From positions 7,501 through 32,500 of the forward strand of contig ADNK01002752.1 in NCBI GenBank assembly GCA_000320545.1: a stretch of DNA of 25,000 nucleotides, in the 5' to 3' direction. This stretch comes from Bigelowiella natans CCMP2755 (Eukaryota; Cercozoa; Chlorarachniophyceae). A model generated the notes under the pieces. That model searched no databases and had not been told where the DNA came from. It was given only the letters and a program-made list of their open reading frames with translations. This document shows positions 1-10,069 of this stretch, piece after piece (position 1 is the first letter of the stretch; each line of letters starts with the position of its first letter). The position numbers and the translations under genes were made by a program.

Positions 1-2091
1 GGAACGACGGGACTTCCAAATTTTCCTGAGGCCGAGGGGTGTGTACCATCTAATATTAACCGATGTTTGCTGCTAATGTGACATCCTTGAAGTCTTCTCA
101 CATTAATGGACAAATATGAAATGTAAACTACTCTGTTTTAACGTTCCTATGCTCTATCTCTCTCCCTCGCTCTATCTCTCTCTCCCCCCTATCCCCCTCC
201 TTCGCTTCCCGTCTCCTTACATGTTCCTACCCAGCATCAATGTCCTCGACACCAGAAATCAGTAGACGATCTAATTTTTCTCAGTAGCAAATCAGTGATG
301 ATGCTATGTCTTGAGGATGTAGCAAAGCAAATGCCGACATTTTTTGCAATCAATTGCCACCCATCTGATGTGCCGTTGTTCAATGCTAGAATGCAAATTT
401 CCACATTCTGCGCGAAAATCTTGAAGACATCTAGACATGCAGGGTGAACATCACCTAGAGCATTTTGGCATTGCATGACCAGAGTTCTGACCGAATGATG
501 ACGCACAGCTAGATGGGCTCGCGACGACATGTGTGTACGTTCACGTGTTCTTTTGTTGGCGCTGCTGATGCATGAACAATGTCACAGCTAGATCGGAATT
601 TCAGAAGTCATGATTGTGGTCAACTCAGACAGTGCGATCATTGCACATGCGGACCAGCTGCACGCGCGTAGCACCAGGGCAGCGCACAGAGCCAGAAAAG
701 TGCACAGCACTCACACCTACACTGTTAGACTGGAAGCAGGCGGAGGGGGCCGCACCCCGATGTGGCGCGGTTTGAAAGATGTGTGTTCGGCTGATGTCAC
801 GTGCGTGCGTTGCCTCGGCTAGTTCGTGTGTGCTTTCAATGCACAATTAGAAACTCTTTGACACGACGATGACATGTGCACACACGTTCAAACGTTTCAG
901 AAACGAAGTCAGTTCATCATTCAGCATCCAACAGCCCTTCCAGCCTTGTCCTTTCCAGCTTGCCAGCTTGCCCAGTTCAAGACCTAGCTAGCTAGTGCAT
1001 TTTTTGTCGAGACATCACGTTTGTTTTGAACCATCTCCTCTTCATCGAGTGCGCTTGGATCACAACCTTTTGTCTTGCATCGGGTCGTCATCAGTCATCA
1101 GAGCGACTGGACGAGCACCTCGTCACTTCCAAACTTCTGCTTGTTCACACCGAGTGCTCAAAGCGGTGGCGGCCACTTTCGCGAACATTGAACTCGGTTG
1201 ACACCCTTGCGGTCTCGGTGCATCCCTTTTTGCTTATGAGAGAGGTTCGACCTGACCCCCTCCCCCTGGCATCTTTCACCTCAAGACCTGTCCCCTTCCT
1301 GGCAGGAGGCTGCAAGTCCAAGATTTGTCACAGCACTCAAGATTTGAGATTCCTGAGAGTGCGGTTGTACTCCAAGGACTTTTGTTTTTTAGGTGAAATG
1401 ACACGGAAATCATCCAAGAGCACACTGCCCAGTTAAAAAGGGTTAAACATTGGATGACCTTGTTCTCAAACATTTTGCTGGTAAAATGTGTCCAGAGTCA
1501 CTGGGCAAGGAGCCCTTGAATGATTTCTGTGTTGTTATGCCTAAAAAAATTAGAGATTCCATGGAGTACAACCAACACACTTCCAGGAATCTCCAATCTC
1601 ATCTCGTACGACTGAATGACTCAGGATCAATCCATTTAGGTGAAATGACACGGAAATCATCCAAGGGCACGCTGCCCAGCTGTTAACTCCGAAGACCCTC
1701 ATGGACCTATCTAAACATCTTCCGCACGAATCCCCGAGGAAGGTGTCACTGACCGATCCAGGCCTTAACTCCAAAGACACAAAGACTTTTGTATCCGACC
1801 AAATTTATTTCCGAAAACATCCTTGGTTTTCCAGTAGGCGACAAAGGATTTCTATTCCATCCGCTAGATCCGAGGTCACAACGGATCAGGGGATCTATAA
1901 TTTCTAGAATTTCTAGTTGAAAATGTTTGTCGCACCAAGAAAATGCGATGCCATTCAAACTGTCTTCTTTCACCTGCGAGCCGTCTTAAATCCGAAGAGG
2001 CCGACATTCCTCTCCCCTGTTCCCTCTTCTTTCTTCGGCTACCCCATCTCCTCCGCATCTAAAGAGCTTGCTATCTACATTGCAGCTGAGA
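1..2091. other. Spacer without a convincing gene
   Basis: Several ORFs of 60-136 codons occur on both strands, but none shows a recognisable domain, a consistent exon chain or protein-like composition over its length. A CT-rich stretch lies near 150-206, a CTAG cluster near 985-996, and a repeated module at 1338-1680 (listed separately). I see no tRNA, rRNA or mobile-element coding region. Confidence 0.5.
1338..1680. repeat. ~95-bp module in three copies, two as an inverted pair
   Basis: Copy 1 runs about 1338-1432 on the plus strand. Copy 2 is its reverse complement at about 1501-1603, roughly 75 percent alike by eye. Copy 3 is a nearly identical plus-strand core at about 1635-1680. The shared core contains AGGTGAAATGACACGGAAAT and ends in CTGCCCAG; the part shared by copies 1 and 2 also contains GGTTGTACTCCA. 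Copies 1 and 2 face each other across 68 bp, so together they could fold into a long hairpin. Inside that spacer is a small perfect stem, ACATTTT at 1470-1476 with AAAATGT at 1483-1489. This could be a short nonautonomous element or an old local duplication. I found no target-site duplication. Confidence 0.6.
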
Positions 2092-3029
2092 ATGACCGAC
2101 ACAGTTCAGAACCAGGCACAAATGATATGGGAGTTCATTGAAAGCAGCCAGCGCAAGGCGAAGGGCAGATACTGCGTGGATCTCGCCGAAATGCTTGACA
2201 AGTTCAAAATTTATAGGTGAATTCTTTCATATGCATGAATGTGAATTAACTCACAACAGTGATGAGAGACAACATTGTGTAACAGTGCAATGTGTACATC
2301 GAATACTCAAAACACCCCTGACTTTGAAATCGGTTGTTTGCGCTGAACCCCTATGCTGTCATAAGTATCGAGGGAGCCCAGACTTTCATGAATGATGCGC
2401 TCATGGAGAACAAAGACTATAGGGTTGAGAGAAACAACAATTGGATTCTTACCGTAGATGCTGCACACCGATTCATCAACTCCACCCCCATTCTGAAAAA
2501 ACAGAGAAAGTACTTCCTGAAGAAGCGGATTGACTATCAATCGTCTAATCCAGAGGCCAAGCTGAAAGAAACTAATAACAATGGAAGAAGCGATATTAGC
2601 ATAATTGCTGATGGAGATGAAAGTGACACCTCAGAATTATCTTCGTCCGTTGGTAGTAGTTCCCAAGAATCAAATTTCAGTCGACAAGACGAAAAACCTG
2701 CAGATAACGATGCGGACAGAAAAAACAACACCAATATTGATCGTGGTGGACTTAATTTAGGTGATATCGCCGACCTCCAGGGCAGGCATGATTCTCTTCG
2801 TGATCTTCAGCGAAAATATCTGTTTCCTATCCCAAAAGACGCCGCAAAAAAGCAGCGGAGAACGCGAGCCTTCCTCAAGTCACAGCTAGAAAACCTGAAG
2901 CTGATGAAACAGATATATACCGAAGGCGAGGCGTTGCTATCCAGCGAGCGCATTTTCCATCAGAAACTCGGGGAAAATCGCAAAAAGATTCAGATGTTCA
3001 AGCTGGAGGCCATAAAAAATGAGAAGTAG
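2092..3029 (+). CDS. N-terminal part of a TAG-interrupted gene; MSV199-like domain and coiled coil
   Basis: Exon 1 is 2092-2216, starting at an ATG and ending at the donor AG/GTGAAT. Exon 2 starts at 2366 after ATAAG, and phase 2 is kept across the 149-nt intron. The reading frame closes at TAG 3027-3029, giving about 262 residues. Residues 1-90 have a pattern (IWEFIESSQ, CVDLAEMLDKF, ENKDYRV, ILTVDAAHRF) resembling the MSV199/KilA-type N-terminal domain of large DNA viruses and some eukaryotic mobile genes; this is inference from memory. A Ser/Asp/Asn-rich linker follows, then a basic helical stretch from about residue 205 that looks like a coiled coil (SQLENLKLMKQIYTEGEALL). The same frame resumes right after the TAG and encodes zinc-finger-like motifs, so the stop probably truncates a longer protein. 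No close family is recognised. Confidence 0.55.
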
Positions 3030-3911
3030 TTACTCCAGCAGCGTGGCTGCCTCGATGCCTATTCTCTTGGCTATTATCAGCGGAAGACAAAATCAATCTT
3101 CACGTCCGATAACTTTGGTGAGGACAAGACCGTTTTAACTCGCAGTGTGGCAATCGAGCGGCAAGCACCGGAATCCAAGCGACTCCTGGAGACACCAGCG
3201 AATCCAAACAACAATTCCATCGATGATATTGGCCCGAACTCTGATGATGAAACCGACGAACCAAGCGATGACCAAAAAACCAAAACCAAGGCGCAACCGC
3301 TAATTTGCTCCCTCACAAGTCCTTGCAGAGACCCCAGAGTCGCTGTGCAATGCGATAAATGCAACAAGATCTACTCCAAGGGGCAGTACATGTCTTTCAA
3401 AGCCCATTATCTCAACAGTCACGTTCAGAGACTCTCTCTTCGAGAAAGCAAAGCCAAAAACTGGAAGATCCCGTTCTGCCTGGCGTGCCACACAGCCTTT
3501 GGAAGGAAATTCTTGAAATTCCGCCACAAATGCAAGAACTCCAAGAAAAGTCGGAAGCGAAGATCAATCGAAGAATCTCACTCGTCTTCAAAGGCCAGGT
3601 CAAAAGGTCATAGCAAGGCGCAGCTTGCAATGGACACCGTGCCTCCAATGCAAATCGACCTGGCCTCGTCATCGGATGGAAATGAATTAAAAAACGAAGA
3701 ATCCTCTCATCTAAGCTGTGATGATGGACGCATTATTGATGATGTGCCTGAATCCTCAGACGACAATAACCATGGTAGTGACGATGGTGATAGTGATGAG
3801 GAGGAGGGCCATAAAGATCGTTCAAATGACATCGAAGACGACAATTTACGCCGCTATAGTAGGCGCAGAACCAAACCTCCAGCATTCTACAGGCCTACTC
3901 CAAGGTCTTAA
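3030..3911 (+). CDS. C-terminal part of the same gene beyond the TAG; zinc-finger-like region
   Basis: This open stretch continues the frame of the preceding segment directly after TAG 3027-3029 and ends at TAA 3909-3911, 293 codons. It has no good start codon of its own: the first ATG is far inside, past the first Cys pair. It contains CDKC followed by HYLNSH (C-x2-C-x14-H-x4-H) and then CLACH followed by HKC, so one C2H2-like and one C2HC-like zinc knuckle. Basic runs (KKSRKRRS) could be a nuclear signal. An acidic Ser/Asp/Glu-rich region precedes a basic tail (YSRRRTKPP). The make-up suggests a nuclear nucleic-acid-binding protein. Alternatives are that this is dead sequence of a recently broken gene, or that it is made by readthrough. 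Confidence 0.45.
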   Translation, partial: LLQQRGCLDAYSLGYYQRKTKSIFTSDNFGEDKTVLTRSVAIERQAPESKRLLETPANPNNNSIDDIGPNSDDETDEPSDDQKTKTKAQPLICSLTSPCRDPRVAVQCDKCNKIYSKGQYMSFKAHYLNSHVQRLSLRESKAKNWKIPFCLACHTAFGRKFLKFRHKCKNSKKSRKRRSIEESHSSSKARSKGHSKAQLAMDTVPPMQIDLASSSDGNELKNEESSHLSCDDGRIIDDVPESSDDNNHGSDDGDSDEEEGHKDRSNDIEDDNLRRYSRRRTKPPAFYRPTPRS

Positions 3912-4892
3912 TGAGTTTCGCACTCATCATTCAAGATCTGATGTTGCAATCTCCGCAAGCTTCGCTCGTTTTGACGTTTACAACTACACGTGTGCACGCC
4001 TGAGGAATGCACCTACCTGCAGTCATCGTAGTATCTGAGCTCCCATTAATATGGACGTCTAGACGTTCGAAGGAAGTGCCTTTGCACCGATTCGCAATTT
4101 GTGGGAGGCATATGCTAGATATGGCTAGATAGCATCGCTAGATCGTGTCTTTTTTAGCTAGATAGCAACGGGCTTATTTAGCTAGCTCTACACCTCTAGA
4201 CCTAGAGTGGGTCTAGATTTCTTGATGCATCTAGATGTTAGCCAGAAACTCTAAAACTTCCGATAGTTCACTCAATCTACTCAGTTCTAGAGTTTCTACG
4301 TTGAAGCTTCTGTGCTCATTGCAACCTACACATTTGCGTTCATCATGCACATGTCCAGATGCTTACATGTCTATGAAACCCTAATGCACCTATCTAGATA
4401 TCTACGTACATGTTCAGATAGATATGCTAGTATGTACTATCGTGTAGCTGCAGTCTAGCAGTACTAGAGTACTCTGGCTAGCTCTAGCTAGGACTTCCAC
4501 CGCAACTTCTAGTAGCTCTAGAGCTTTCTAGCTAGCTAGCTTTACCATCACGCAGCTCTAAAGGAATGTATGCAATGACGCCGATTGAATAGTTCAACAG
4601 TTCGCGATGACATATACACCTACTAGCCTAGCTAGCTAGCTAGTTATGCACACATCTAGCAATCTAGATGTGCTACATACATCTTACACGCCATCTAAGT
4701 TAATCTAGTTATGTCTACGCCTTCGAACATGCTTATATGACACCATTGGCACCTGCAGCAAATCAGTGGGCATTACACAACTTCTGAGGGAAGTGTAATA
4801 AAGAAGTTTATGACAAAACATTTCGCATTTCTCTGTCAAGCTGGCAAGTAGAGGTAAGTTACATTGTAAAATTAAGACTAAGCTCCAAAGTA
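3912..4892. other. Spacer between convergent genes
   Basis: This lies between the end of the TAG-split gene (+) and the end of the RhoGAP gene (-). No coding signal is seen on either strand. Most of it is the CTAG-rich block listed separately; the last ~150 bp are AT-rich and presumably hold the 3' ends of both transcripts. Confidence 0.6.
4090..4745. repeat. CTAG-rich block
   Basis: By hand count this ~660-bp block has about 30 CTAG tetramers, against 2-3 expected for random sequence. They include an uninterrupted CTAGCTAGCTAGCTAG at 4628-4643 and scattered TCTAGA and GCTAGC. It is not a single tandem array: units are spaced irregularly. Similar but weaker clusters occur near 985-996, 11758-11935, 19320-19372 and 22560-22700, always outside the genes modelled here. 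Confidence 0.8.
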
Positions 4893-7800
4893 TTAGCTTG
4901 GAGGAGGTGGTGGCGGGGGAGTCGACGCTGAAACAATGGAGGATGACCTTCGACGACGACCAACAACTTTTGGCATTGGTGGTGCACGTGATGAGGATGG
5001 TACGGAAAATGACTGAGATGGTGATCTGTACGATACAGAGGGTGGTGAAGGTGGATCACTTGAAAAACTGTTCTTTTTGCCTAAGTCTGCAATCGTTGGA
5101 TTTCGACTATGCAACACTCTTGAACTTTGTTGCTTTTTGTCTGTATTAAGTAATGCAGGATATTTGATTATAATCAATAAATGTAACATGCTTTATTACA
5201 TATCTCATGTTCAGTCGGTAAATATTGGTGCCAAATCAAGATCAAAGAATTTTGCTGCCAGTGCTTCATTTACCTTCTTGTAAGAATTTATTCGACACCT
5301 TTTTGTTTCGGGGTATCTTAGGGGGTATCTCTGGGGCTGAAGTTTCGTCATCTGTCTTACTATTAGCATCGGGTGAAGTATTTAGAGGACTAGAGACTTC
5401 ATCAACATTTGAAGGTGGTAGAGTCTTACGAGGCTTCACACGAGTTTTGGGATTAGCATGGGATCTATCGCCATTTTTAGATGATTCAGTACTGAAGGCA
5501 CTGCCATGTCTAAGTCTGGAAAAGCTTGCCAGCCGAGTTTTTAGATTTACATCCTTTAGTTGAGCCTCATAATCGCTCATGCATCTGTGAAAGAATATTG
5601 TGTCCATTGGTATCTGCCTGTTTAAATCGAGGGAACTTTGTACTTTTTTAGGGTTTGAACCCATCCATCTCGAGTGAGGGTGTTTGCAGCTCTAAATGTA
5701 AACGTTCGGCTCGGACGAGAGATCGTGAAAGTGTTTCCCTATGCAAAGCAAAGGAGTTCATAAACTGGAACACCGATCATTAAGAGATATAATATGTATA
5801 TCAGATAATTTTAGCGGATAAAGTGTTTACTATGAACACATCGTCAGTACCGGTCTCTTAAGGGTGTTTACTTTCACAGTGTCTGGCTCTAACTCAATCG
5901 CACCTAAAAAGGAGATGCCGAGGTGAAAAAACTAAATTGCAATAACCTCAATCCTCTATCCTACCAAGGATGTTTCCGCCATGTTTGTCAAGATATATCA
6001 GCAGGGGTGGATATAGACTTTGAGAGCGGGATAGGAGACGAAAATAACGATGCTTGAAATTAGAATTTCTCTCCCCTGATAATAAGATCTGATCAGAATG
6101 TTTTTTTCATTATTTTACCAGATCTTGAAATTACCCGTCTTTTCAAGAAACCCTTCGCCCAAACTTTTGAAGAGAACTCTATGGCAGGTACGCTTCTTAT
6201 CTCCGTGTTTATCAAAGGTTTTTTTTTTCCTTTCAAACGACTTAGAACTGTCAGCAAAATTACAATTCAACGTATTGTTGAGCATTGAACATTAGTAACT
6301 ACTGAGAATACTTTATCTTCGCATGGCTGCGGTGGTGACTTTGAGAGGCTTCCTTCCGTAAAATCGCTCCATTTGCTAGGCGGACATTTAGCACTTTCAA
6401 CGAATTTTCTGCTTCGTGAACCTTCACATGGCTTCTTATTTCCTCAAAATAATTAATCATCTGGGCGATACATTTGATCTGTGCATCCATATCTGACAAA
6501 ATGAGAAGATATCATAGGAAGGGTCAACACTTACATAACACATAGATAGTGTTACCTCTAAGAGTTGATGTGGAGCTGGGAAGCTTCTCCCGAAGAATAT
6601 TTGGAGCCCTACCAATATGGCACATTACTAGCTTTCTTGTTTTGATTTGACAAACTTGGCATTACCATACTATCGCCAAATTCGATGAGTTCATTTTGTT
6701 TTCATCAGAGTTCTGCACAATCTGGGAAATATTTCTCAATCAAGCTTATTTTTATTATACTATTATACTATGAATTAGGATTCGTAACTTGATGCATAAG
6801 AGCTAGAAGCTCCAACAATATTCCTCGATTCGGTTCTGACATTTGCCAAATTTCTGACGCATAAGCCACAGCAACTTCAACTCTAGAAACAAAATTTAGC
6901 ATTTATGTACATGAATTAGATTGTTGTTCAGTATCTACATTTAGCGTTATTCTGTGAATTAAATTTACAAAATCATCTGAAAGTGCCTCCTACCTTGATT
7001 TGAAGGCATGTTCCTTTTCGTTGTGTGAAGTTTTGCCGTACGTTATCATTGCTTTGTTCATCTATGGTTAGCACTGGTAACCTCACAAGTTGATTGCACG
7101 GTTTTTGGTCATAAAAAATTACCGTTCCTTTTTTAATGTTGATGCCATTTTCGGTTGCTGAATTTTCAAACTGCTTAACGGCTTTGGCAAGTCTCAGAAA
7201 GCGTGGATACAACTCAGAATGAATTAAGGGAGACGGAAGCTCTCGAAAATACCTATATTATCGCTGTCAACACACTACATCAATTGAATACGGTTGCAAG
7301 AAAACCTCTTCAAAATTTCAGTTGCTTGCGATGTTTGTACAATTTCTACTGGTATTCCTATAATGGTTTGACAGACAAACAGTACGTCAGCTTCCGTGCA
7401 AAATCGTTCGTCCACACATTTCTCCACCTTGATCATACTGCCGAATGGCAAGTTCAACTAATTTCTTATTGCCACTGATTCGAAAAATGCCCTCTTCTTT
7501 CAATCCATGCTGCCGTATATATCGAATGCACTGTAGAACAGGAATCGGATACTTTGTGTCGCTTTGTAGATTCTGAAAGTTTTTATTTGAGTTTCAAATT
7601 AGGACAGCCTTGAACAAAAGCTTTTGATTTCATTTTATAGCTAATGAAAGCACCGATTCTTTCAGTTCCGCACCAAATATATAACTTTTTGGCCTGGCTG
7701 CTTCCATGCCTTTTTCTAGAAGAGTGAGCTTAATATTAGAGTAAATATAATCGACTTTCTGTAATCCATACCTTCAGCTAGTCGAAGAGTTGAAAACCTG

Positions 7801-9488
7801 CTGCTCTTCTCCGATAGTCTCAGCGTTGAGAATCTACTTGTCGATGTATAGTCCGTTCGAATCGGACTGCCTGCATTCAGATATACAAAGCTTGTATTTA
7901 CAGAAAAATGTAAACTACGATTATGAACTCAACCGAGAGAGTTTGAAGATTGGAAAGTCAGGGAGGCAAGCGGCGTGTCAGGCTTTGAGTTGGATTTTAA
8001 TGTGTTTCGAATCACCTTATTTATCAATCGATATGTGATTGTTCATATTATATGTTGTTGCAACGTAGTTTTGGCTAACCTTTGCATTATGGAGGGGCTT
8101 GAATCGTATATGAAGCAACACCTCGCCACCGCATCCATTCCTGGAATTTATCTAATTCTTCATACTAAAGTTAATTAGAGATTGTTTTCGAGCAGTACCC
8201 ATTTTCCCTTCTTAGTGAAAACCATGTTCGAAGGCCCTCGTAGGATCCACTTATAATCTTGCATATGATGCACAGGTATTATATTTAGCCTGTTGATGAC
8301 TGGCGCACGTCAACACCTGATTCTCTGGAAGATAGCCAATCTCTTGACCATAAGAATTTGCTTCGAACGCTTTCACGGGTGTTCTTGAAGGTGGACGGCA
8401 TAATAATGTCAATAACAATGGAATTGATAGCCGAGACCTGAGGTTCAATAACTTTTTATAATACTCAAAATGAATAAAAAAAAACTGAATTTAGAATGGA
8501 CCTTCCAAGAACTTTATCTCCCAACATGTGAGATTCATAAATTTTGAAGCATAAAGCTTCGTCATCATAATGTAGATGGGTTCCCATAACATGATTCCAG
8601 ATTGGTACTTGGCCTCTGGTTTAATCATATCAGACGATTTGATGATAAGAACGTGAATGGGGAAAACACCAAATACCCATCTTTACAGACTGGAGTCTTC
8701 ATGATCCGTTTACTTTGAGCATTCCGATTTTCAATAGATATTTCCAAGTAAGATGAAGATATTCCACTAATAGGACGACATGTTCATTCTTATAGATTTT
8801 GATAATAACATTGAATGAACCCTGATATTGGTAGGCTGCGTCCCCTCACTACGAATACTTCGAGCTTTCCGGCAATTCCAACCAGACTTAGTGGACGAAA
8901 TATAGGGACCATTTCCCCTTGTTCGGAAGTATGAAAAGTCTAATCAATAGCACACATATGTCAGATTTTGCTCTTGTCATTTGATGTTCTCGGGTTGACC
9001 AGCTGGCTGGGAGGGATTTCTCTTCCAATCGCCGGATCATCAAATGCTAAGAATGTGAATTACACTTGGTTAATCAATTGTACAAAACACACAAATAGCA
9101 GAACAAAACGTTGGATCTTGTTTATGTACCTGAGAAATTAAACTTATCTCGGTTCCCTTCAACACACCTAATCTTCGCCTTAGCTTTCGACTCCTCAACA
9201 AAAAGCTCCATTCTCGACATATCAACTATAAACACGCCTGGAGCATCATCAACGCTAAAATGAACTTCACGCTCTCTGTACATTGTAACATAACGATCAA
9301 TGAGAAAATCTGGCAAGTCAAACGTAAACCGATCGTTTTATCGCTTTTGCTTACTTCTTCTCGTGTGCATCATTGAGCAGCAAATTCTCGTCTCGAGAAA
9401 ACGGTACCCATCCTCTCGGTGTCTTAAATTGCCACCTATATTCCCTTTGTATCGTGAGGAGGTCACCGAGCTCATCTTTGCTCTCCAT
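4893..9488 (-). CDS. WWE-C2-RhoGAP-PH protein, Rho-family GTPase-activating protein (25 exons)
   Basis: Exons from the 5' end: 9488-9355, 9275-9130, 9046-9000, 8939-8821, 8766-8677, 8615-8486, 8257-8199, 8140-8080, 8015-7934, 7870-7772, 7715-7654, 7572-7428, 7357-7306, 7252-7123, 7061-6994, 6882-6789, 6721-6666, 6608-6556, 6492-6312, 6247-6135, 6075-5965, 5903-5851, 5738-5644, 5584-5274, 5140-4893; 912 residues, all junctions phase-consistent. WWE-like domain about 17-93 (YRWQF, GWVPF, VFIVDMSRM). C2 about 133-258 (GKLEVFVVRG, PIWNH, GGEVLLHIRF). RhoGAP about 336-535: EEGIFRISG with arginine finger R374, K408 and R412 in LKRYFRELP, N520 after NKM. A helical stretch follows, then PH about 632-730 (GFLEKTG, HRYFRLL, invariant-type W721). 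The tail is basic and proline-rich (RRRRSSS, PPPPPPPS). Expected role: stimulating GTP hydrolysis by Rho/Rac GTPases, membrane recruitment by C2/PH, possible poly(ADP-ribose) binding by WWE. An in-frame TGA lies upstream of the start ATG. Least certain: the 228-nt intron at 8485-8258 and the donor of exon 22 (5850 or 5871). Confidence 0.87.
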
Positions 9489-10069
9489 TGGAAAAGGCTG
9501 GAAGCAGCTCACGAAGGAGGAAGTGGGTTTTGAGGGGTTGTCCTCAATTTTGTCTCATTTCGGGAGAATCTAGGAATCAATGAGCATTTTTGTAGAAATT
9601 GCCTTAATTCCTGTAGAAAATAAAAATATTCAACATTTGTGCTATCTTCGTCACATTAAGACAAAAATCCCATGCTTTTTTGGGGAAGTGACAAGCAAAC
9701 CAGTAAACGCCACCTGTTCTTTTTTTTTTTTTCAGAACCCGATCCATCTTTTTCTTGCGACATTCCGAAAAGCCAGGCTTGACTAGTTAACTACAGGGTA
9801 CCGGTACTGGGACGATGAATGATCTGACGAATCCCACATCCGATCCTAGATCTACAGGATCAATCCCGGTAAATTAGGGCGACTTTCAAGCCAGAAAATT
9901 CAAATTCAAAGTCTCTCGTACTCTGGTCGAAGTTACACTCGAAAAGGAAAATTCTGTTAAATTCACTATCTGCGACATCAAATTTGGTGGGAATTTACAA
10001 AAAATAGGAGTACCGCCACATAACACCTTCCCGCCCTCCCCCCCCATCACCCCTTGCAATAATCAAAAC
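9489..10069. promoter_or_regulatory. Shared divergent promoter region
   Basis: This 581-bp stretch separates the start codons of the RhoGAP gene (-) and the Wee1-type kinase gene (+), so both promoters should lie here. It shows GGTACCGGTAC near 9797-9807, an inverted pair GATCCT (9842-9847) and AGGATC (9856-9861) with an 8-nt loop, a T-rich run at 9720-9733 and a C-rich stretch at 10031-10053. I see no clear TATA box. The ORFs at 9300-9786 look accidental. Confidence 0.5.

Noticed and set aside
237-530. 97-codon minus-strand ORF
   Set aside because: No domain, no splice partners and irregular composition; stop-free runs of this length are expected by chance.
1026-1686. Two plus ORFs sharing the peptide MTRKSSK
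   Set aside because: The shared peptide comes from the repeated DNA module at 1338-1680, which also occurs inverted; the rest of each ORF does not match.
3027-3029. TAG reassigned to an amino acid
   Set aside because: TAG is the clear terminator of the kinase, sirtuin and CSN5 genes in the same window.
3026-3041. Micro-intron (GTAGTTACTCCAG or GTAGTTACTCCAGCAG) removing the TAG
   Set aside because: At 13 or 16 nt it is far shorter than any intron here and would shift the frame.
4859-5189. Plus-strand and alternative-frame ORFs over the last RhoGAP exon
   Set aside because: Shadows of the Pro/Ser-rich minus-strand exon 5140-4893, which is fixed by a phase-matched junction.
5274-5664. Separate minus gene starting at ATG 5664
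   Set aside because: That ATG lies within the PH-domain exon in another frame; the PH frame plus a 59-nt intron (5643-5585) explains the sequence better.
8251-8448. 65-codon minus ORF inside the RhoGAP gene
   Set aside because: It lies in the long intron 8485-8258; the C2 domain is complete without it.
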